Part shown: in pieces, positions 27,268 to 36,135 of the stretch
How the letters are laid out: every line of letters begins with the position of its first letter
How positions within the stretch are numbered: the stretch's first letter is position 1
DNA from: an uncultured Bacteroides sp.
GTDB lineage: Bacteria > Bacteroidota > Bacteroidia > Bacteroidales > Bacteroidaceae
Direction of reading: 5' to 3'
Length of the DNA: 64,000 nucleotides
Assembly: GCF_937912035.1 (NCBI RefSeq)
Contig: NZ_CALDPF010000036.1
Span: 124,001 to 188,000, forward strand
Translations under genes and position numbers: made by a program
Notes under the pieces: model-generated
The model's database searches: none
Seen by the model: only the letters and a program-made list of their open reading frames with translations
What the model was told of the DNA's origin: nothing

Positions 27268-28215
27268 ATGAAAATATCGCACTGGATTTTATTTGCAATA
27301 TTATGTTGTGTTTCACTTACAGCTGTGGGACAGAAAAAAATATCATACCGTTTTGCAACAAGAGCAGAAGCTCAAATGCTGATTACCGACATTGATAATT
27401 TCACAAACAAACTGAACAGTTTCGATATTGATTTACGACTTGGCAAACAAGACGGAAGAAAATCGGAATTACTCAGACTCGCAATGAATGAAACCCTAAA
27501 CTGGAGTGAAGACGAAAAAAAGAAAATTACCGCTGCATTCAAATCACTTCAAACAAAGATAGACAAACAAAAGCTTAAAATAAAGTACCCACAGGAAGTA
27601 ATACTAGTAAAGACTTCCATGAAAGAAGAAATGAATGTGGCAGCATATACCAGAAAAAATTGGATAGCACTTGGAGAAAAATATATAAATGAATCTACCA
27701 ATGAGGAACTTGAATATCTTCTGGCACATGAAATATTTCATCTTTTAACAAGAAGTGACAAGGTTTTCAAAAAATCTGTTTACTCCGTAATTGGTTTTAA
27801 TGTAGCCGACAGAGAGCTTTTCTTCCCTATTGATATTATAGAAAAAAGAATTTCCAATCCTGATATCGAACTGTATGATAGCTATGCCGAATTTACAATA
27901 AACGGAAAGAAACAGAAATGTTCGATGATTATTTATTCACAAATACCATTCTCGCCGGAAAAAACGCTGTCAGACTATCTAAGCGTAGGACTGATACCGT
28001 TGAACGATGATCTTATCCCTATACAGAATGATGGTAAGACAGTAATTTACGGTATAGAAGAGGCAGAAGATTTCTATGATATGATAGGCAGGAACACAAA
28101 GTATATAATAAATCCGGAAGAAATTCTGGCTGATAATTTTGCATATTTGCTTATACAGAAAAAAGATTTGCCAAACCCTGAAATACCACAAAAGATAGCA
28201 TCCATACTGAAATAA
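27268..28215 (+). CDS. Putative periplasmic zinc metallopeptidase (gluzincin-like)
   Basis: A 315-residue exported protein (signal peptide ending at AVGQ). It carries HEIFH at 154-158, a consensus HExxH zinc site, and an E-x-x-x-D (Glu285 to Asp289, EILAD) near the C-terminus, the place and spacing expected of the third zinc ligand in gluzincins. The first 100 residues are helical and charged. I do not recognise a named family. Hydrolysis of a periplasmic or secreted protein is inferred from the motif only. It ends 12 bases before the phosphoesterase gene, so the two may be cotranscribed. Confidence 0.7.
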   Translation: MKISHWILFAILCCVSLTAVGQKKISYRFATRAEAQMLITDIDNFTNKLNSFDIDLRLGKQDGRKSELLRLAMNETLNWSEDEKKKITAAFKSLQTKIDKQKLKIKYPQEVILVKTSMKEEMNVAAYTRKNWIALGEKYINESTNEELEYLLAHEIFHLLTRSDKVFKKSVYSVIGFNVADRELFFPIDIIEKRISNPDIELYDSYAEFTINGKKQKCSMIIYSQIPFSPEKTLSDYLSVGLIPLNDDLIPIQNDGKTVIYGIEEAEDFYDMIGRNTKYIINPEEILADNFAYLLIQKKDLPNPEIPQKIASILK

Positions 28216-28227
28216 CGCTCAAAAACG

Positions 28228-28719
28228 ATGAAAAGAATCGGGCTATTATCTGACACTCATGGATATTGGGACGACAGATATCTGAAATACTTTGACGAAT
28301 GCGACGAAATATGGCACGCAGGCGACATCGGCTCGAAAGAGATTATTGACAGATTTATGGAGTTCAAACCTTTCAGAGGAGTATATGGAAACATTGACGG
28401 ACAGGATTTACGTAAAATATTACCGGAAATAAACAGGTTCGAAATTGAAGGTACTGATGTACTTATAAAACACATTGGAGGATATCCAGGAAAATATAAT
28501 CCACAAATAAAAAATATAATAAGCTCAGATACTCCAAATCTGTTTATAAGCGGACATTCACATATACTGAAAGTAAAATATGACAAAGATTTCGGATTAT
28601 TACATATTAATCCTGGTGCTGCCGGAAATTATGGTTTTCATACAGTAAGAACACTTGTAAGATTTAATGTAGACAATTGTAAATTTTCAGATTTGGAAGT
28701 TATAGAGCTGAAAGATTAA
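28228..28719 (+). CDS. YfcE/MJ0936-type metallophosphoesterase
   Basis: A 163-residue cytosolic phosphodiesterase. All calcineurin-like metal motifs are present in order: SDTHG (8-12), GDIG, GNID, an H near the middle (KHIGGYPG) and GHSHI, followed by NPGAAG. Family members hydrolyse phosphodiester bonds with two metal ions; the natural substrate is usually unknown. It starts 12 bases after the metallopeptidase and ends 66 bases before rfbB. Confidence 0.88.
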   Translation: MKRIGLLSDTHGYWDDRYLKYFDECDEIWHAGDIGSKEIIDRFMEFKPFRGVYGNIDGQDLRKILPEINRFEIEGTDVLIKHIGGYPGKYNPQIKNIISSDTPNLFISGHSHILKVKYDKDFGLLHINPGAAGNYGFHTVRTLVRFNVDNCKFSDLEVIELKD

Positions 28720-28785
28720 TTGAGAAAATATTTGTCTGTTAAAGAAATCTTTCCCAAATTTGCATTCGAATTATAAACACTTTTT

Positions 28786-29925
28786 ATGAAAACGTATTTA
28801 GTCACAGGAGCGGCAGGCTTCATTGGTTCGAATTACATCAAATACATTCTGAAGAAACATGATGATATTAAGGTAGTAATATTAGATGCGTTGACTTATG
28901 CTGGTAATCTTGCAACCATAGCAAACGACATAGACAATGAACGTTGCTTCTTCGTCAAAGGAAATATATGCGACAGTGAACTGGTAGAACGTCTGTTTGC
29001 AGATTATAAATTCGATTGTATAGTCAATTTCGCTGCAGAAAGTCACGTTGACCGTAGCATAGAAGATCCACAACTGTTTCTACAAACAAATATTTTGGGA
29101 ACGCAAAATTTGATGGATGCAGCAAGAAGGGCATGGGTAACAGGAAAAGATGAAACTGGTTATCCGACATGGAGAAAAGATGTGAGGTTCCATCAGGTTT
29201 CTACAGATGAAGTTTATGGTTCGCTTGGTGCCGAAGGTTATTTCACAGAAGTAACACCATTATGCCCACACAGTCCTTACAGTGCATCAAAAGCCAGTGC
29301 GGATATGATAGTAATGGCTTATCATGACACATATAAAATGCCTGTAACCATTACAAGATGTTCAAACAATTACGGTCCTTATCATTTCCCAGAGAAACTT
29401 ATACCATTGATAATAAAGAATATTCTTGAAGGTAAAAGACTCCCTGTATATGGTGACGGATCGAATGTGAGAGACTGGCTTTATGTGGAAGACCATTGTA
29501 AAGCTATTGATCTGGTAGTAAACAAAGGCAGATGTGGCGAAGTCTACAATGTAGGCGGACATAACGAAAAAAAGAATATAGATATAGTAAAGCTGACAAT
29601 AAGCACTATTCACGACATGATGTCGGAAAAACCTGAATTGAGAAAAATACTAAAGAAAAAGGAACTCAATGAAAATGGTGAAATATCTATAGACTGGATT
29701 AATGATTCGCTGATTTCTTACGTAAAAGACAGATTGGGACACGACCAACGTTATGCTATAGACCCGACAAAAATATCTGAAGAATTGGGTTGGATGCCGG
29801 AAACAAAATTCGAAGACGGCATAGTAAAAACCATAGAATGGTATCTGAACAATCAGGAATGGGTGAAAAACGTAACAAGCGGAGATTATCAGAACTATTA
29901 CGAAAACATGTATAAAAACAAATAA
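28786..29925 (+). CDS. rfbB: dTDP-glucose 4,6-dehydratase
   Basis: A 379-residue extended short-chain dehydrogenase that turns dTDP-glucose into dTDP-4-keto-6-deoxyglucose on the way to dTDP-rhamnose and other deoxysugars. The NAD motif is TGAAGFIGSNY, the active-site region reads STDEVYGSLG and the catalytic YSASKAS is intact. IDPTKISEELGWMP near the C-terminus is typical. It is longer than many RmlB proteins (about 350 residues) because of an insert at about 275-320, a form common in Bacteroidales. The other rml genes are not nearby, so it stands alone. Confidence 0.93.
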   Translation: MKTYLVTGAAGFIGSNYIKYILKKHDDIKVVILDALTYAGNLATIANDIDNERCFFVKGNICDSELVERLFADYKFDCIVNFAAESHVDRSIEDPQLFLQTNILGTQNLMDAARRAWVTGKDETGYPTWRKDVRFHQVSTDEVYGSLGAEGYFTEVTPLCPHSPYSASKASADMIVMAYHDTYKMPVTITRCSNNYGPYHFPEKLIPLIIKNILEGKRLPVYGDGSNVRDWLYVEDHCKAIDLVVNKGRCGEVYNVGGHNEKKNIDIVKLTISTIHDMMSEKPELRKILKKKELNENGEISIDWINDSLISYVKDRLGHDQRYAIDPTKISEELGWMPETKFEDGIVKTIEWYLNNQEWVKNVTSGDYQNYYENMYKNK

Positions 29926-29943
29926 ATGTTTTCATGAAAACAT
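29926..29943. repeat. 18-base perfect palindrome after rfbB
   Basis: ATGTTTTCATGAAAACAT is a perfect palindrome starting at the base after the rfbB stop and directly followed by the shared terminator. It may be a second hairpin or a protein-binding site. Confidence 0.6.
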
Positions 29944-29945
29944 AA

Positions 29946-29985
29946 AGCGGTGCAAGGTTCATATAAATTTTGCACCGCTGTTTTT
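29946..29985. terminator. Terminator shared by rfbB and the MBOAT gene
   Basis: A 10-base perfect stem (29946-29955 and 29970-29979) followed by G and five T on the plus strand, between convergent genes. Confidence 0.8.
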
Positions 29986-29988
29986 ATA

Positions 29989-31509
29989 TCAGAACTGGAA
30001 ATATATAAATGGTTGTATATCGCTGCTCTTTATCTGTATTACTATAAATATGACTATGATAATCAGGAGTGCCTGCATTATCAAAGGTATCCTGGTTACA
30101 GTATTTGAACATGTATTCTGCCACCTGTCCGGACACCAGTGCAGAACAAATCCCAAAGCCATAAGCAAGAACACCTTCCAATAGCCGGATACGAGCTGTC
30201 CGAACAATTCAGGATGGAAAGACGAGAATATCTGTTTTATCATTGTCACAGAGCCATCGAAAGTGGTATTCCGGAAAAATATCCAGCAGAAACATACAAA
30301 ATGGAAGGTTATGATTACAGCAAAGAACTTCTTTATTCCACTGCTTTGATAATTTTTCTCTCTTCCCAATATACTGCGTATAAATTTATGTACCGCCAAA
30401 GCCACACCATGAAGACCACCCCAAACAACGAAATTCCATGATGCGCCATGCCATAATCCGCCAAGGAGCATTGTCAATATGAGATTTATATATGTACGTA
30501 TTTTCCCTTTACGGTTACCTCCCAATGATATATACAGATAGTCCCTGAGCCATGTGGACAGTGATATATGCCATCTATGCCAGAATTCTGTAACGCTATC
30601 CGATTTGTAGGGCGAATTAAAGTTCATAGGGAAACGGAAACCAAGCAGCAATGCCAAACCTATTGCCATGTCACTATACCCGGAAAAATCGCAATAAATC
30701 TGCAATGCATAACCGTATATACCGAACAGGTTTTCAATACCGGAATACAAGCCCGGATTTTCGAATATACGTTCTACAAAATTTACGCTTATATAGTCGG
30801 ATATTACAGCTTTCTTGAATAAACCGCTAACTATAAAAAATACTCCTTGACCAAACATCTCATTGCTCACGAAAAGCGGCTGACGTATCTGTGGAATAAA
30901 ATCACGTGCACGGACAATCGGACCTGCCACCAGTTGTGGGAAGAAAGATACATAGAATATGTAATCAAGCAAATTACGTAGAGGTTTCAGGTCGCCACGA
31001 TACACATCGATGGTGTAACTTAACGACTGAAAAGTAAAAAATGAAATTCCTACAGGCAAGAATATGTCCAAAGGTTCAAAATTTCCTCCGAATAACGGGG
31101 CAAACATTTCATAAAAGAAATTGGTGTATTTGAAATAGCACAAAAGCCCAAGATTGACACATAAGCTTATAATTACCAATAGTCTGCGCTTAGCCTTTTC
31201 TGCGGTATTCTCCATTATTCTGGCAAGAATAAAGTCGGTAACAGTCACAATACCCAGCAAAAAGAAATAAAAGCCGCTGCTCTTGTAATAGAAATAGTAT
31301 GAAAAGGCTGAAACAAACAGTAGCCTGGCTGTGGTATGGTTACGAAGCAACACATATACTAAACTGAACGCCAAAAACAGAAAGACAAACAAGCCACTGC
31401 TGAATATCAACGGCTGCTGCGGATTGTATGTCAATACATCCAATATTTTATGGTAATCAAATCCGAAATTCTCAAAAATATCAATAAACTTTTGTAGCCA
31501 CATAATCAT
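29989..31509 (-). CDS. MBOAT-family O-acyltransferase
   Basis: A polytopic inner-membrane protein of about 506 residues in the AlgI/DltB/PatA group, which passes acyl groups across the membrane to polysaccharides. Key features are YFKYTNFF, PVGISFFTFQSLSYTIDVYRG, the YCDFSGYSDMAIGLA strand and LWHGASWNF with the invariant His354. The open frame runs up to 31686 inside the upstream hydrolase gene; I set the start at the ATG at 31509 (MIMWLQ; 31503 also possible), which gives normal family length and overlaps the upstream stop by 29 bases. With the two SGNH hydrolases it forms an O-acetylation cassette. Confidence 0.88.
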   Translation of the reverse strand: MIMWLQKFIDIFENFGFDYHKILDVLTYNPQQPLIFSSGLFVFLFLAFSLVYVLLRNHTTARLLFVSAFSYYFYYKSSGFYFFLLGIVTVTDFILARIMENTAEKAKRRLLVIISLCVNLGLLCYFKYTNFFYEMFAPLFGGNFEPLDIFLPVGISFFTFQSLSYTIDVYRGDLKPLRNLLDYIFYVSFFPQLVAGPIVRARDFIPQIRQPLFVSNEMFGQGVFFIVSGLFKKAVISDYISVNFVERIFENPGLYSGIENLFGIYGYALQIYCDFSGYSDMAIGLALLLGFRFPMNFNSPYKSDSVTEFWHRWHISLSTWLRDYLYISLGGNRKGKIRTYINLILTMLLGGLWHGASWNFVVWGGLHGVALAVHKFIRSILGREKNYQSSGIKKFFAVIITFHFVCFCWIFFRNTTFDGSVTMIKQIFSSFHPELFGQLVSGYWKVFLLMALGFVLHWCPDRWQNTCSNTVTRIPLIMQALLIIIVIFIVIQIKSSDIQPFIYFQF

Positions 31510-32464
31510 TGTATGCTTTAATGAATGCTTCGTGTAATAATAATCCCTGAAGCGCGTATCCTTCGCGCGTGAAATGTATTTTGTCTCTTTGGTACATACC
31601 TGCTGCGGTCCAGTTCTTGCAAGCAAACTTTTCACCTCCAACCACGTCGTAAAGGTCCCAGACAGCAATTTTGTTTTCGGTCGCAAAATCTTTTTCTGTC
31701 CTGACCACTAACGGTGTACGTACATTTATAATCCTGTTTCTCCTTCCGACTTTTACATATGCACCTGGCGGTGTGGTTATTAGAAATCCTGCATTTATAC
31801 AACCTTTCTTCAGCTCACTTATCAGATTCATCATCTGAACACGATGCTGATCTGACCTGTAATTCCTGCCATGCGCCTCATTAGTTCCGAATGACATTAT
31901 TATCAGATCCGGATTTAATGACGTGATTTCATCTATTCTTTCCGGTTTGTTGAAAGATTCACAGGTAGCTCCGTTCACTCCCAATATATGATATACGATT
32001 CCAGACCTGCCTGTCTCGGATGCTATACCTGTGGTATGATAAGATACATTATAATCAAGTACTGCATCTGCTCCAAAATCCTCTTCCAGCAATTTTCTCA
32101 TTTTATAAGGGAATATATGCCCCCTTACATGCGAATCGCCTATATGAACAATACGCACAGGACGTTCCATCGTTGACAATTTTTCCCAGAATACATCAAG
32201 CGTCCTTTCAGGATCAATTATCACATTCTCCATTGTATCTTTGAACGATGTAGGCATAGGACTTTCAACAGAAATAAATCTCATAAGATGTTCCATGGCC
32301 GAACTTGAATATACAGGACCGGAATTATAATCCCTCTTTGCCTTTTCAGGCACAACATCTTGTGCATACATTCCCGCAATTGTCTGCAGAAAGACCGACA
32401 ACATGATAATGATGCATTTGTATCCAACTGTTTTACTGCATCTCGTATGATTTTCTTTTTTCAT
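31481..32464 (-). CDS. SGNH/GDSL hydrolase-like protein, second of the cassette
   Basis: A protein of about 327 residues with an N-terminal hydrophobic segment (IIIMLSVFLQTIAGMYAQ), so exported. SGNH blocks are visible: VHIGDSH (Ser111), FGTNEAHG, and the C-terminal D-x-x-H in RDKIHF. In polymer O-acetylation systems such proteins take an acetyl group from the MBOAT protein and place it on the polymer, or remove it. The start at 32464 is preceded by AGGAGC at a suitable distance; an earlier ATG is at 32479. It overlaps genes on both sides, so the three genes are tightly coupled. Confidence 0.8.
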   Translation of the reverse strand: MKKENHTRCSKTVGYKCIIIMLSVFLQTIAGMYAQDVVPEKAKRDYNSGPVYSSSAMEHLMRFISVESPMPTSFKDTMENVIIDPERTLDVFWEKLSTMERPVRIVHIGDSHVRGHIFPYKMRKLLEEDFGADAVLDYNVSYHTTGIASETGRSGIVYHILGVNGATCESFNKPERIDEITSLNPDLIIMSFGTNEAHGRNYRSDQHRVQMMNLISELKKGCINAGFLITTPPGAYVKVGRRNRIINVRTPLVVRTEKDFATENKIAVWDLYDVVGGEKFACKNWTAAGMYQRDKIHFTREGYALQGLLLHEAFIKAYNDYVATKVY

Positions 32465-33809
32465 ATTGCTCCTTTCCATACATTATTGCGTCAAAAAGTA
32501 ACCCTGCAATGTGTTTTCCTCCACGGAAATTTATATGTGTATAATCATAATTGGCCATAGCCGGATTAGAATTTACCATCTTTGACATACTTCCTTCCCC
32601 ACCCATTGCATTATAAAGGTTCCAGAAAGCAACATTTGTTTCTGCCGCTAGCATTTGCTGGCTTCTTATGAGTCCCTTAACAGCGGGCATGGTTCTGAGA
32701 TTTCCGTTTTCATCCTTGGTTTCTCTGTCACCTATACCTACTATAAGAATGGAGGCATCTGGGAATGCTTTCTTGAAATGCTGAATAACAGACTTCATTC
32801 CTTCCTTATAATATCCGTAATCCAAACCTCCTTCGAAAGCTACATTCAGACCATACTGCAAAACAATCAGATCATATTTACGCAGTTTGTTGTACTTCTT
32901 CAGGAGAAATGAAGGTATTCCCAACAGCTGCTGTCCGCTACTTCCACGAGTACTGAAATTATCAAGTATTATACCGTTGTTACTGTCCATTGTTACAGCA
33001 TAGAACAATGCATCCTGAGACGATTTCTCAATATTCCACTTCACTTTCTTTATATTACCATTCACGGTAAGACACTGCAATGTGCTATCTCCTTTTACAC
33101 GGAATTTCTGTTCACTGCTGCCATTTATCTCTGCCGAAATATACAATGAATCGTCCGTTAGGTAAAATATAGATGAAGCTGTGCAACCGTCAAGACAAGA
33201 AGCATATTTTGAAGTGGCTTCCAAACTGGTATATGCTCCTTCTGTTGCATTAAAATAACTATTTGCAATACCCTGCCTGTTACGGATAAAACCAACTGAA
33301 TCTGTTACATTGTGCGAAGCCCATCCTGAGAAACTATGTCTTACAGTCGGTCGGAAACCAGGGAATTTGGACGTTATACTTACGTAGCCTACCCCTTTTC
33401 CTCCAAATTCCGTCTGCAAAAGATTTCGTAAGTCTGCCGTAAGAATATCTCCCTCGATAAATGAATCGCCAAAATATGCAATCCTTACAGGAGACTGCCT
33501 GTTTTCAATATCCGACAACGCTTCGTAAAAGTGAGACATGCCATATTCTGTTGAATCTGAATAGTCTTCTATACACTCTATTCCTGCCTTGCAAGAGTCA
33601 ACAAACGGTGGTTTTACAACCGGCTCTGCAAAAAGAGAATCAAGATTTAAAGTATCGGCAACATGTATGTCGCAACGTATATCTGACAATAAATCAACTT
33701 TTCTAAATGTTTTACCGCATAAATTTATTTCGGGTAAATAATGCAGAGACATCAACCCCAGCATCACGAACAAAGCTATTAGAAATGTATAGTGCAGTCT
33801 ATTCTTCAT
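32433..33809 (-). CDS. SGNH/GDSL hydrolase-like protein, first of the cassette
   Basis: A 458-residue protein with an N-terminal membrane anchor or uncleaved signal (residues 8-25) and a long periplasmic part. SGNH motifs are YFGDSFIEGD (Ser116), a Gly in block II, LQYGLNVAFEG (block III, with Asn) and THINFRGG (His of block V). About 140 residues between blocks I and III form an inserted beta domain not found in the smaller neighbour, possibly a polysaccharide-binding module. It is the first gene of the cassette, with a -7 element at 33864-33871. Confidence 0.8.
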   Translation of the reverse strand: MKNRLHYTFLIALFVMLGLMSLHYLPEINLCGKTFRKVDLLSDIRCDIHVADTLNLDSLFAEPVVKPPFVDSCKAGIECIEDYSDSTEYGMSHFYEALSDIENRQSPVRIAYFGDSFIEGDILTADLRNLLQTEFGGKGVGYVSITSKFPGFRPTVRHSFSGWASHNVTDSVGFIRNRQGIANSYFNATEGAYTSLEATSKYASCLDGCTASSIFYLTDDSLYISAEINGSSEQKFRVKGDSTLQCLTVNGNIKKVKWNIEKSSQDALFYAVTMDSNNGIILDNFSTRGSSGQQLLGIPSFLLKKYNKLRKYDLIVLQYGLNVAFEGGLDYGYYKEGMKSVIQHFKKAFPDASILIVGIGDRETKDENGNLRTMPAVKGLIRSQQMLAAETNVAFWNLYNAMGGEGSMSKMVNSNPAMANYDYTHINFRGGKHIAGLLFDAIMYGKEQYEKRKSYEMQ

Positions 33810-33863
33810 GAAAATACAAAAACGTTATTTTGTAGAACAAAATATATACTATTAAAAACGCTG

Positions 33864-33871
33864 CAAATATA
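33864..33871 (-). promoter_or_regulatory. -7 element of the O-acetylation cassette
   Basis: On the minus strand it reads TATATTTG (TAnnTTTG), about 55 bases before the start codon. A TTTG on the same strand (33895-33898) is slightly farther away than the usual -33 spacing. Confidence 0.45.
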
Positions 33872-33901
33872 CATCTTTATTTTATATCCATATACAAAAA
33901 A

Positions 33902-33934
33902 ATGCCGGTACATACATTATAGCAGTACCGGCAT
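33902..33934 (-). terminator. Terminator of the RND/LpxA-like operon
   Basis: A 10-base perfect stem (33902-33911 and 33925-33934) followed on the minus strand by seven T, 17 bases past the LpxA-like stop. Confidence 0.85.
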
Positions 33935-33950
33935 ATACCAAATATTTAAA

Positions 33951-34718
33951 TTAATGAATAATACCAAGCTTTGATGATGCTACAAAGTCTATTATCATAT
34001 CAATATACTCACTGCCCGGCACCTGCTCCTTTATTCTGATCAAGGCATCATTTTGTGATGTATTTGCCTTGTAAAGAATTCTGTAAGCCTGTGCAATGTG
34101 CTTGATCTGTGTTTCAGGAAAGCCTTCATGCTCCAACACATGAGTATTGATGCTATAGAATGCTATAGGTTCATGTGCGGCAACTATAAAAGGTGGTATG
34201 TCTTTTATGAAACGGCATCCGCCTTGTACTATAGAATAACTGCCCAAACGGGTATTACCCTGCATCAGAACATTGGAAGTAAGTATTGCATGATCATAGA
34301 CCTTACAGTTACCGGAAATTTGAGAACCATTTCCGATGATACATCCGTTTCCTACCTCTACATCATGTGAAATACGGACTCCTTGCATGATGAAATTACC
34401 GTCACCCACTATGGTATCATGAGTTGAATAAGTTCCTCGTGTGATAACAGCATTTTCACGGATCACATTATTATCACCAATTCTCACAAAGGTTTCTTCA
34501 CCTTTATAAGAAAAATCCTGCGGTACGGCAGCTATCACTGCTCCTTGATATACGGTATTTCCATTACCCATACGTGTCCCACTCATAAGACTGGCATATG
34601 GCATTATCACATTGTTGTCACCTATCTCGACATTCTTGTCGATATAGGCAAACGGATGCACTGTTACATTGTTGCCCAACTTTGCAGAAGGATCAACATA
34701 AGCTAAAGGACTAATCAT
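33951..34718 (-). CDS. LpxA-like acyltransferase, divergent paralogue
   Basis: A 255-residue left-handed beta-helix protein with many hexapeptide repeats (residues 1-185) and the helical LpxA C-terminus. It aligns with UDP-N-acetylglucosamine acyltransferase along its length (QDFSYKGE, RIGDNNVIRENAVITRGT, KDIPPFIVA). The catalytic His is kept (His118, RISHD). Three other His residues conserved in E. coli LpxA (122, 144, 160) are Arg115, Asn137 and about Gln153 here. It may acylate another nucleotide sugar or use another acyl chain. It starts 23 bases after the efflux outer-membrane gene and ends that operon, so a link between envelope lipid and efflux is possible. Confidence 0.8.
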   Translation of the reverse strand: MISPLAYVDPSAKLGNNVTVHPFAYIDKNVEIGDNNVIMPYASLMSGTRMGNGNTVYQGAVIAAVPQDFSYKGEETFVRIGDNNVIRENAVITRGTYSTHDTIVGDGNFIMQGVRISHDVEVGNGCIIGNGSQISGNCKVYDHAILTSNVLMQGNTRLGSYSIVQGGCRFIKDIPPFIVAAHEPIAFYSINTHVLEHEGFPETQIKHIAQAYRILYKANTSQNDALIRIKEQVPGSEYIDMIIDFVASSKLGIIH

Positions 34719-34741
34719 GTGTTTATTGTTTTTAAGGTTAA

Positions 34742-36124
34742 TTATTCACGTCCGCCACCAAGTGCGCTATACAGGTTTATAACAGCCTGAATACGCTGGA
34801 AATTATCAGAAACTTCTGTCAATTCCGCACTCAATAGGTTCTGCTGTGCTGTAAGAATCTCAAGATATGTAGCCTCAGCACTTTGGAACAAAGCTTTTGT
34901 ATATGTCACGGCTTTTTCAAGCTGCTCTACTCTACCACGATCTTCTATCAGCTTCTTGTCAACTGTCTCATACAGACACAGAGCATTGCTGACTTCCTGA
35001 CCTGCTTCAAGGATAGTCTGCTGATAGTTCATGCGGGCTATCTCCTCTTCAGCTTTAGAAACTTTCAGGTTTGCCACCAGTTTACCGTGATTGAATATAG
35101 GCTGTGTCAAAGAAGCCAAAGCCTGGAACATAAACTGTCCCGGATTGGAAACAGTTACTCCGGAGCCATTAGTCCATCCTGCAGTACCACCAATAGTAAT
35201 GCTAGGATAGAAAGCCGAACGAGCCTGATTTGTTGTATAATATGCACTTGCAAGTGTCATTTCTGCAATCTTCACATCAGGACGGTTTTCCAACAGCTGC
35301 AATGGCACTCCGGCTGTCAATTCTTCAGGCATAACCTGATCGGCAAGTTTGCCTCGTTCTATTGCCTGCGGAGCTTTTGCAAGAAGTACAGCCAATGAAT
35401 TTTCAGTTTCACGAACCTGACGTTTCAAGTCAAGCAATGAAGCCTCAACCTGATGACTGGCAGCACGCATCTGAGTGACAGCTGCCTCATTTACATATCC
35501 GGCCAACTTCATAGCCTCCATTGCGCGTACATTCTCTTTGTAGATTGCGGCCGTTTCTGTAGTGATTTCCACCTGACGGTCAAGCATCAACAATGTATAA
35601 TATACGTTTGCAATGCCACAAATAATCTGAGAACGAACAGCCTGCTGGGCGTACTGACTCTGCAAATATACAGCCTGCTGTCCACGTTTAGCATTAAGTA
35701 TCTTACCGAAAAGGTCTATTTCCCAGCTTGCAGCAACAGGCAACTGGTATGCCTTTGCCATATCACTGCCTCCAATGGTAGTCATTGTACCCTGAGGAGC
35801 AAGATTAATTGAAGGCAGATAAGACAAACGGGCAGAAGTAAGCATTACTTTAGCTTCCTTCACACGAAGCACAGCTGCCTGCATATCAACATTGTTTTGA
35901 AGTCCTTCTTCAATCAATGCCTGAAGTTTTGCATCCTTAAACACTTCCTTCCAAGGTAAGTTACCCATATTTGTAGTGTCTGATACCAATGTATCATTAG
36001 CCGCAACAGGATCTCTATAAATACCGGAAGCATCAATAGTGTCAGGACGGTCGTAAGCTTTATAAATGTGGCAACTGCTCAAAGCAGCAGCTGCACACAT
36101 TGTCAATATGATTTGTTTCTTCAT
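34742..36124 (-). CDS. Outer-membrane efflux channel (OprM/NodT family lipoprotein)
   Basis: A 460-residue lipoprotein (AAALSSC, Cys18) of the TolC/OprM type, forming the trimeric outer-membrane channel of an RND pump. The two outer-membrane-factor repeats are visible as long helical stretches (for example LLDLKRQVRETENSLAVLLA and LEILTAQQNLLSAELTEVSD). The segments LLENRPDVKIAEMTLASA and PSITIGGTAGW are typical. It starts 11 bases downstream of the RND gene. Confidence 0.92.
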   Translation of the reverse strand: MKKQIILTMCAAAALSSCHIYKAYDRPDTIDASGIYRDPVAANDTLVSDTTNMGNLPWKEVFKDAKLQALIEEGLQNNVDMQAAVLRVKEAKVMLTSARLSYLPSINLAPQGTMTTIGGSDMAKAYQLPVAASWEIDLFGKILNAKRGQQAVYLQSQYAQQAVRSQIICGIANVYYTLLMLDRQVEITTETAAIYKENVRAMEAMKLAGYVNEAAVTQMRAASHQVEASLLDLKRQVRETENSLAVLLAKAPQAIERGKLADQVMPEELTAGVPLQLLENRPDVKIAEMTLASAYYTTNQARSAFYPSITIGGTAGWTNGSGVTVSNPGQFMFQALASLTQPIFNHGKLVANLKVSKAEEEIARMNYQQTILEAGQEVSNALCLYETVDKKLIEDRGRVEQLEKAVTYTKALFQSAEATYLEILTAQQNLLSAELTEVSDNFQRIQAVINLYSALGGGRE

Positions 36125-36135
36125 TATAGTCTTAA

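Noticed and set aside
31510..31686. Longer N-terminus of the MBOAT protein
   Set aside because: The additional 59 residues are charged, lie entirely within the upstream hydrolase gene and have no counterpart in the family.
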